From: Naganishia liquefaciens
Taxonomy: Eukaryota > Basidiomycota > Tremellomycetes > Filobasidiales > Filobasidiaceae
Assembly: GCA_013423385.1 (NCBI GenBank)
Contig: BLZA01000010.1
Coordinates: forward strand, 310,001 to 374,000
DNA length: 64,000 nt
Reading direction: 5' to 3'
Shown: positions 56,946 to 64,000 of the stretch, piece by piece
How the letters are laid out: every line of letters starts with the position of its first letter
Position numbering within the stretch: the stretch's first letter is position 1
Translations under genes and position numbers: made by a program
Notes under the pieces: model-generated
Database searches by the model: none
Told to the model about the DNA's origin: nothing
The model's input: only the letters and a program-made list of their open reading frames with translations

Positions 56946-57631
56946 TAGGCACAGCGCGCAACCCTCGGGTAGACTGCTTCATTCGAGCTTTCGTATTCAC
57001 GCAGATATGAATTGCATTCATGGCCTGATGCCTTGTTGAAGGCAGCCGCGAGAATGTTAACGATGTGGGGCAATTTATATCGATTGAATGCTGTGACCGT
57101 TATCTTTATGGCGACATCGCGCTTCGAGGCCTCGTCTCAAATTGCAGAACGTTTTGACTCTCGTGCGAAGCCGGACAGCTTCTCTATGTTAAATCATGTC
57201 CAGCGTGATTGATCCAGAAACGTCCGTTGCACGAGTCCCTCAGTCCATGTCCTGGGCTTTCATGTACAACTGTCGAAGAAATCAAGGATCTGAGGGTTGA
57301 TCGGACCAGCTATCGAACCGAAGCCATGCGTTTGTATCCGGGTTAGTGCCTGAGTTATTGACAAGTTGAAACATATTGCCTCGAAGTTGAAACAACTATT
57401 GCTGGGTGCATGCTTCCAACATTTTATTGAGCAAGTCATTCAGCCTGGTTGAAACGATACACGCAGCCGGAACGCCTCCAGAAAGGCAGCTTGTGCGGAT
57501 AAGCAGCATGAGGACTGAGCTCGAGCTCTCGCTTTCAGCCTCATAATCGCAGACTACCTTGACCTAAGCTCGACCAAAAGACGTACACCCCTGGGCCTGT
57601 GATCGCATTGACGACTCTGCACCGGGACGAA
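56946..57631. other. SKI3 3' flank and transcription factor promoter
   Basis: No gene recognised. Both neighbours are on the plus strand. Short frames only. Confidence 0.35.
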
Positions 57632-60110
57632 ATGTCACCGCGAGATGTAGATGATCCGGAAGGCTACAGTATGCAAGAGCTACAAAGTGTGAGTCCACAA
57701 GGATATCGACGGATATCTAAACAAAGCTGAGTCATGGCTTGCACTGTTTAGTCAAGTAAACGCAGGAAGACAGCTGCAGCAGTAAGCCCAGATTGAAATC
57801 TTTTCTATTATGTGAACCCTGATTGTCCTCCCAGTGTTCAGCCTGCAAATCGAGGAAAAGCCGTTGTGAACTCGTCACTTCCGCTGGATGTCGACGATGC
57901 TGTGTGCTCGGTACCGACTGTTCTTTTCGTACTTTGAATGGCATACCAGGAAGGAACGCTGAGGGTTTGCAAGATAGGTCGAATCGGACGACTTCATCAA
58001 CCAGAGCTACCTCGCCCAGAGAAGCAAAATCTTCAGGAGGAGCGTCGAATTCGGATCGAAGAGGCTCGAACAAGCATCGCTTCCCTCGGTGTCCCAGCAC
58101 CAATCTCGACGCGGAGCATGAGAGGAGCGCGATACCCTCCATGGAAAACGAGACTCTTGAGGAGGTTCGGAAACGTACTGAGCGATTGGAGCTCATGATG
58201 GGGTTGATGCTCGAGCAGTCCTCGAAGACGGAACTCGCCGCATTCGCGACAACTCGCCAGCGTTCTCATTCTCCTCGAAGCACGATCGGGACCGATGAAC
58301 ATAGCTCCGAAAGCCAAGACGGTGGGCAAGGATTCGATATGGACTACGCCATGTCCGCGAGATTCTTACCCTTGGAGAAACTCTTGAAGCCAGCAAAAAT
58401 TGCTTGGGCAGACCCTTTGGCAGCTTTGGAAATGGAGGATCGTTGGTCTGAGATATGTGAGATGTGAGTGTTTTAGGCATCAAAAGAAATCGTCCTCTGA
58501 GTCGGCCATACGCCAGATTCCGCAACATCTTCAGTGGTATCGTACCTTTGCCGGCCATCAAGCAGGGCACATTCTACCTCGAAGCATGCCCGCTACTCCG
58601 CTCAGCAATCCTCTTGTTTGTCTCGAGAACGGAACCGGGACTCACCATCTTCTCCAGATATCAACAGCGGCTAATCAGTGGAATTACCGAGCGCAATATG
58701 GCCAGCGCCACACGTGTCAGACCGACAGTATTCCGGATTGTCGCCCTCCTGATATTGGCAAATCTTCCGCCAAATTCACCAGTTGAAACTTTACGGCCAT
58801 CAGACTTCCAGACCAGTCCTCTCTTAGCGATGGACATGGCTCAACATCTGGACCTAGACGCTGGTTTACGAATACTGCAGGAGACTAATGCAAACGAGTG
58901 GCATTACCTGGATCTGACAGGCTTGCTGGAAAATCTGTGCCTTGTTAGTATATCCAATCCTGACGATACGGCGTGTACTGACACTGCTACTACAGTGGTA
59001 TTGCATTGCGCACCGCTTAGCTTGGTAAGGGATCCTTCTCGATGCTCGTTCGACCCAGACTTATGCGGACCATACGCCGCCTTTTAGGGCAAATCTTCAA
59101 AGCTCGTCGACGTTCCGCACGAACCTTCCTTCAAGTTACCGCCCTATGCATCATCTCCGTCACCTGGATCCCATAGCGTCCAGCATACCGTCGATCTCAA
59201 CCTGGTGGAACCGGCTTCATGAGGAATCGTCGATCCTCGAGCGCAGCGACATTATAGGTGAAAGATTCGCCACGATCAAGTATGCTCGCATGTACGAACA
59301 AAGTCAGATAGACATGTTTGTCGCCGACATCAAGACATACGTCGTTCATCTACGGGACGCACGTGTACGTCTTGAAGGGCAGCTCGGTCAGTATTCGACG
59401 AACCGCTCATACAAGAAAGGTTCGGCTGACATTACTCCGGGTCGGTGTTTCCCATATCAGATTCACCAGCGAGTACCTTCTGGCTGGATTGTTGCGCAGC
59501 GCAAATCAATCTCTACTTCCGCTTCACTCGACAGTTCGCCTGGGATCTACCTTTTGTACTTGGTCCTACACCAAGACGGACCAATATCATTTCGACAGGA
59601 AGTGTTCTGGTACAAGCTTGCCTGGACTACACCCGCTACGCCTATGCGAACCACCTCAATCACCGGACTGTTCCTGGCTTTCACCTACCAATAGCATCGC
59701 TGGCGTTAGGGACGTTACTGCAAGGAGCAGCTGGAGATCCTAAAGGAGACGAGGTGTCGAGACGACATCCGTCCGACGGAGAAATGAACGCATTATGCCT
59801 TTCCATATCACGTGTGCATCCGATGATTGCAAGTGTTATCGAACGCCTTCGAAATCCTTTGGCTCTCACCGAAAAGTTGAGCGCATTCTTCAAGGATGAC
59901 ACTGCACGGCAAAATCTCCATTCTAAATATGATGCCGTCAAGCAGGACATTAACGACACGGGCATCCAGCACATGCAGGGCGGTATGGAGCTCTTCACAG
60001 ATTGGCTTTGGCCGGCAGATAGTAATTGGTTGTCTGGCATTGCAGGAATGGTGATGCCAGACTGGGAAGAAAGTTCACGGACACCAGACCTCTCTTTCGG
60101 GGTTCCGTAA
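57632..60110 (+). CDS. Zn2Cys6 fungal transcription factor
   Basis: A short first exon (57632 to about 57688) and a 30-nt second exon (SSKRRKTAAA) lead in phase into the zinc cluster CSACKSRKSRC...CRRCCVLGTDC, spaced C-x2-C-x6-C-x7-C-x2-C-x6-C, a Gal4-type DNA-binding domain at about residues 30-57. A linker and a short coiled coil (ENETLEEVRKRTERLELMMG) follow, then the fungal-specific regulatory region: FSGIVPLPAIKQGTFYLEAC, MDMAQHLDLDAGLRILQE, WYCIAHRLAW (joined across two introns), FATIKYARMYEQSQIDMF, and a helical C-terminus ending at 60110. It should be a nuclear, sequence-specific regulator. Its target genes cannot be told from the neighbours, although the RTA1-like transporter gene lies tail to tail 93 bp away. 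Confidence 0.83.
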
Positions 60111-60203
60111 CGAAACTCTCACTTCTGTAATGATATGTATATGTCTAAGACGCTGTGGCTGAAAGACATGCGATCAAATTACCCGCGACTTTGGTTCATA
60201 TGA

Positions 60204-61575
60204 TTACGTGCACTGATTTCTGCTAAGCATCGGGTAAATTGGCTCGCAAATGATGTGCCTTGCGTTTTCATCTAGACAGTGCGGAGGCCAGATTACCACA
60301 AACATGGCAACAACGACCAATAGTGGGAGAGAATCAAAGATGTAGAACCATACTTCCTGATTCGCAATCTTGCTGTTTGACCTAGGGGAAAGTGTGAGCC
60401 AAGGGTCAGATATGTCGCCTGTCCAACCAACCACTCACCCCGCCGCATATTCGACTATTCGGTACAAGGAACGGACGGCAATCAAGAAGCATTGCAGCGA
60501 GATCATCTTGATCAGAATGGTCCAGTTGTGTTTCCAACTTGTGCCAAGAATATACACTGATGGCCTGTGCCATTTGTCTACGTGTTGTTCACGATGTCGT
60601 CTGCTTGACAGAATTTTTTAAGTTCGCCACTCTGGCCAGGAACTGCGTACTCACAAGCGTTTGGCAAAAATGGCAAAGACGATAATGAAACCGCAAAAGC
60701 ATATAGCTTGTACTATCAGAGCCACAAGGAGGACCTTTTGGCGCGATGCAGGTGCCGGAAGTAACGGAGCATGAATAATTGTCATACCCTCTACACGCTC
60801 TGTATCGACTCACAATGCGACCAATATTCGCATACTCTTCAATGAATGCTCCGACCACCGTGAGTGCTGTACCAGCGAGTTGTGCCACAAAAGTCAGGAC
60901 GTCCGAGCTGACGAAGAACTTGACGATCCAAGTGCGCGGGATGACGAGGCAGTCGTCGGCTTCCAGATGCCTTGACAAGCGGGGCAAAAGAGCGTAATCT
61001 TGTGCGAGGAAAGCGCATGGGGTGGCGAGAATGAGCTTAAAATGGAATCGGTTAACATTGCAGTGTGGAATCAAGAGATCAAGTACTCACGATGGTCTCA
61101 AAGAGGAAACTCCACGCGTTTAGCCCCTATCATGAAGCAAGGTGAGCCGTCATTTTCCACGTTTTATGCAATATCATCAACTGACGTTTCTTCTCGTGTA
61201 TCGAACAAGAAAACCTATACTCATGAGTAAAGTGCCGAGAGTGGCTGGCAACATCCATTTTGCACGAGGCTTCATCCGGAAATACCCTGGGGAATACGAC
61301 ATTTTGAGTTAGAAGCTCAATCGAAGGCTGTTCATTGCGCTGACTGACGAGTCCACAGTCCAATAGCTACAGCCAGGAATAAGAGGAAGAAGATGATTGC
61401 AGGCGCTCCTTTGGGGTTGTATAGGGCACTGCACGCGGAGAGGGAAGTTGGGTCAATAGTCTTGTCCAGGACCATTCGTGTCTCTTGCTGACCATTTCAT
61501 TTAGAGGTCAACTCACATTCCAAGGTCCTTTGTCTCTTCCGCTCTTTGGTTCATGGTACGAGATTGCAAGTCCAT
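60204..61575 (-). CDS. RTA1-like seven-transmembrane protein
   Basis: Several exons on the minus strand assemble an RTA1-family protein. Recognised parts in order: MDLQSRTMNQRAEETKDLGM, ALYNPKGAPAIIFFLLFLAV (TM1), RYFRMKPRAKWMLPATLGTL with MSIGFLVRY (TM2), ATPCAFLAQDYALLPRLSRH (the TM3 hallmark), IPRTWIVKFFVSSDVLTFVA QLAG (TM4), LVLLVALIVQAICFCGFIIV (TM5), WTILIKMISLQCFLIAVRSL with YRIVEYAAG (TM6), and KIANQEVWFYIFDSLPLLVV (TM7). The start ATG at 61575 is followed by a short exon that joins in phase. Yeast Rta1/Rsb1 members affect tolerance to 7-aminocholesterol or export of sphingoid bases at the plasma membrane. Substrate here is unknown. Exon borders in the middle are approximate. Confidence 0.83.
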
Positions 61576-62497
61576 GGCGGTGATCGCTTCCTCACACCGT
61601 ATCATCCGAATCGTAAATCAACTCCGAAAGTTAGGCGCGTGAAGGAGATGGCGCCGAGCGGGATATACCATGCCTCTTTCTTTCATCATTCTCCTATAGT
61701 CTAGATATCGACAACAAGACCGAGATTCCGCACCGCCGCCGATCAACATGGGTACCGGCAAGCACACGCTACGCCATGCACCGACCGCTTTCAAACTTTT
61801 AGATAGCGACGGACCGTCGGTACAACCATTAGCGGAAGCGAATTACCGACAAGGTGCATCCGCGCCAGTTGGCGGACCTGATCAGTGTGACCCCTGAAAC
61901 GGTCCCTGAAACGCGTCGCCATATGGTCTCGTCATCGTAGCGCGTCCGAGGAGCCGTCGGATGCCATTTGCCCAGTTGCTACATTCTGAGATCTGAGGCC
62001 CCGAGGGCAAAGCAAAGGAGCGTATATTCAGTTGCTGGTCTTTATGTCGATTAGCAGTGCGTCGCTGAGCGTGTCCTCATGATCTTTCGCCATTAGCTAC
62101 GGAAGCCGTCTGACTCTGCTACTTATTGCGATATTTTTGTCGTGACCTTGAATTCTATGACACATGAAAAGTCGACGGGGTCGACGGAATCTCTCAGAGC
62201 CTTCATGGGTTGAAGGATTTGATTAGGCGCTCCATACTGCCGCAATTTGGCCTCGAGAGTTGCCAGGGAGACAGCAGCATATCATTGTGAGACTAACGCA
62301 AAAACCACATTACAGAGTATCAAATTATCGAGAAACACATATTATATAGCTTACGGGGAAGTAAGCAGTCCCAAGTCGTCTGGGCAAAAGAGAGGAATCG
62401 AGGCCCCCTCAGGTCGTGTTTGTCGCGAATCGGGGCCTTTCAAGTAGGAATGTCCGTTCCATATTGAGCTTTCAAGTCAAGTGTAGGGTTCAACCGC
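61576..62497. other. Upstream of RTA1-like gene, 3' of GPI protein gene
   Basis: No gene recognised. It should carry the promoter of the RTA1-like gene and the polyadenylation region of the GPI protein gene. Confidence 0.35.
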
Positions 62498-63330
62498 TCA
62501 GAACAAGTTGAGGGCGGCTCCCGCGATGGCCATGACAATGCCTCCTCCGATAACAGCGTTCTGGGTTGCACCGCTCGAAGGGGAAGCGGCGGCGCTGCTG
62601 GCGGTAGTACGAGCAGACGTTGTTCCGGAAGCTCCAGCCGAGGCTGAGGATCCACCACTGGTCGAGGCCCCAACGGCAGCCGTACCGGTCTGCTCGAGGG
62701 GTGAGGTGGCGGTAGTTGCGGTCGGGTAGAGGGCACCCTGTTGCTTGATCGAGAAGGGCTGCGACGTGGCGTAGATGTCCGAGCTGTTCAGAATGTTGGT
62801 CAATTCGATCACGTAATTATCACCAGCTCGTTGAACACTGGAAATATAGGCCGCATCAGAAACCGGGCCAGGAAACTTGCGCAAAGCCACTCACGGTTGA
62901 ACAGTGAGGGCGGTGTTGTAACTGTCAACTAGAAATGACATCATCAGCGCAGAGCTCGCAGGATGATACCAAAGAACGACTTACCGACGGAGAACAGGGC
63001 AATCTTGCTGGTAAGGAGATTGGTGTCCGGGTTGTTCAGACTGTGGAGAATGTGAATCAACTTCCTATTCGAGAATCGGTCAGAATGCAACATACAACAC
63101 GGTGAACTGCTTCGGATCGGTACCCAGCCATCGAAGAGTGTTGCTCGAGTTGCTGCGAAGCGACATGACCGAGATCAGAACCCTCTTCCGACATCAAACG
63201 TTTGCCGCGTGGCTTACCCAACCCAGAAGATTTCCGATGATGGCGATACGATGCTCAACTCTGCAAGCGCACCAGAAACGGCCAAGCTAGCGGCGACGAC
63301 TGAAGCAGCAAGAGCCTTAAAGGAGACCAT
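62498..63330 (-). CDS. KRE9/KNH1-like Ser-Thr-rich GPI-anchored protein
   Basis: Five exons (63330-63218, 63152-63096, 63040-62985, 62928-62895, 62837-62498) give 199 residues in one phase-consistent frame. A signal peptide (LAASVVAASLAVSGALA) is followed by a Kre9/KNH N-terminal Ig-like domain: LSIVSPSSEIFWVGNSSNTL, RWLGTDPKQFTVFLNNPDTN, YNTALTVQPVQRAGDNYVIE and SDIYATSQPFSI. A Ser/Thr/Ala-rich stalk and a hydrophobic tail (VIGGGIVMAIAGAALNLF) after a small-residue SSGA site point to GPI anchoring. Related fungal proteins sit in the plasma membrane or wall and, in the Kre9 case, support beta-1,6-glucan assembly. This family is common and abundant in basidiomycete yeasts. Confidence 0.85.
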
Positions 63331-64000
63331 TTCGAATTTCTGAACGTCTGGAAAGGGGTGAAGCTGCGAAACAGTGACGAATCAACGGAACTGCGGATTG
63401 GCGGGATCCATCGATCTGCGCACTCACCTGACAGGCACAGAAATGAGACTGGAAAGCGATGTGGACAGACTACTGAACTGAGGATCTGACTGACAATACA
63501 CGTCGGCAAGTATGTGAGAAAATAGCAAGGGTGGTGGTATGGTGTGATGTGCTGTGCTGCCGCTCTGCCAATCAGATTGCTATGCCGCCAAGACACCTCG
63601 GCAAGATCCGCGTTGCGCGCTAGTCAAAGTGGTTGAGCGAATTTCTATTCAACGGCGTTTGTCAGCTCGTTTGCCCATCCCATCGATGATGTGCGTAGCG
63701 TAGCTAGATCAACATGCTGTTCGGCGGTGACATTCCGGGTTGAACAGCTTGCTGCGGATTGACCTCCTGTGACCTTTGATTATTCAATAAAATGTTGGAC
63801 AATGTCTATAAACTTATAACCCAGCCTTTACACATATTCGCAATTTCGATTATTTGTTATCTGATTATCTGTGATTATGACTCTATGAATCTGGCTGCAT
63901 TGAGCCTTTTGTTTCCCGCCGTTGCCCTCTCAATCTTTACTTTAACGGATAAGTCAAGGATCCTGTTTGGGTGGCAGATATGATTCCGGCATCCTGCAAA
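63331..64000. other. Promoter of GPI protein gene and window edge
   Basis: No gene recognised. The left part is the promoter and leader of the GPI-anchored protein gene. The last 200 bp are AT-rich (TTATTTGTTATCTGATTATC) and carry a short frame with a hydrophobic run that could belong to a feature outside the window, but nothing supports it. Confidence 0.3.

Noticed and set aside
1-64000. Mobile elements, tRNA genes, telomere repeats
   Set aside because: No reverse transcriptase, transposase, long terminal or inverted repeats, tRNA T-arm pattern or telomeric repeat was recognised by eye; small or old elements could have been missed.

Overview
The window reads as nuclear DNA of a basidiomycete fungus, most likely a Tremellomycete (Cryptococcus/Kwoniella-type) yeast. 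Genes lie on both strands, are cut by many short GT-AG introns (mostly 50-75 nt), and encode typical fungal proteins: verprolin, a KRE9-type GPI protein, an RTA1-like membrane protein, a Zn2Cys6 regulator and a LON/RING protein. The clade call is inference from gene content and intron style; the species cannot be told. No rRNA, tRNA, CRISPR array or mobile element was recognised.

Left part (1-17.6 kb): SNT2-like BAH/PHD/ELM2/SANT chromatin protein (+), COG2 Golgi tether subunit (-), CHD1 chromatin remodeller (-) and TOM20 mitochondrial import receptor (-). A 4.1 kb stretch (17.6-21.8 kb) has no confident gene. Middle part (21.8-35 kb): a lineage-specific membrane protein with a long coiled coil, a secreted DUF3237 protein, a tiny two-exon gene on the minus strand, a large protein with six copies of a short K-L-x-x-L-G motif, YAF9 (YEATS domain), a second secreted coiled-coil protein, and a glutathione transferase whose gene needs a 5-nt microexon.

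Right part (35-64 kb): verprolin/WIP (-), ribosomal stalk protein P0 (-), Mediator subunit MED22 (+), a large Ser-rich protein of unknown role (-), a two-RING LON protein (+), an ATX1-type copper chaperone (-), SKI3 of the Ski complex (+), a Zn2Cys6 transcription factor (+), an RTA1-like 7-TM protein (-) and a KRE9-like GPI-anchored protein (-).

The genes are mainly unrelated housekeeping functions: chromatin and transcription (SNT2, CHD1, YAF9, MED22), Golgi traffic, mitochondrial import, translation and RNA decay, and actin. They do not form a metabolic cluster. The most novel items are the two secreted coiled-coil proteins built on internal tandem repeats, the K-L-x-x-L-G repeat protein, the 64-residue microprotein, the microexons, and an in-frame hydrophobic tail behind the stop codon of the LON/RING gene. 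Exon boundaries were read by eye from splice signals and reading phase; none is backed by transcript data.
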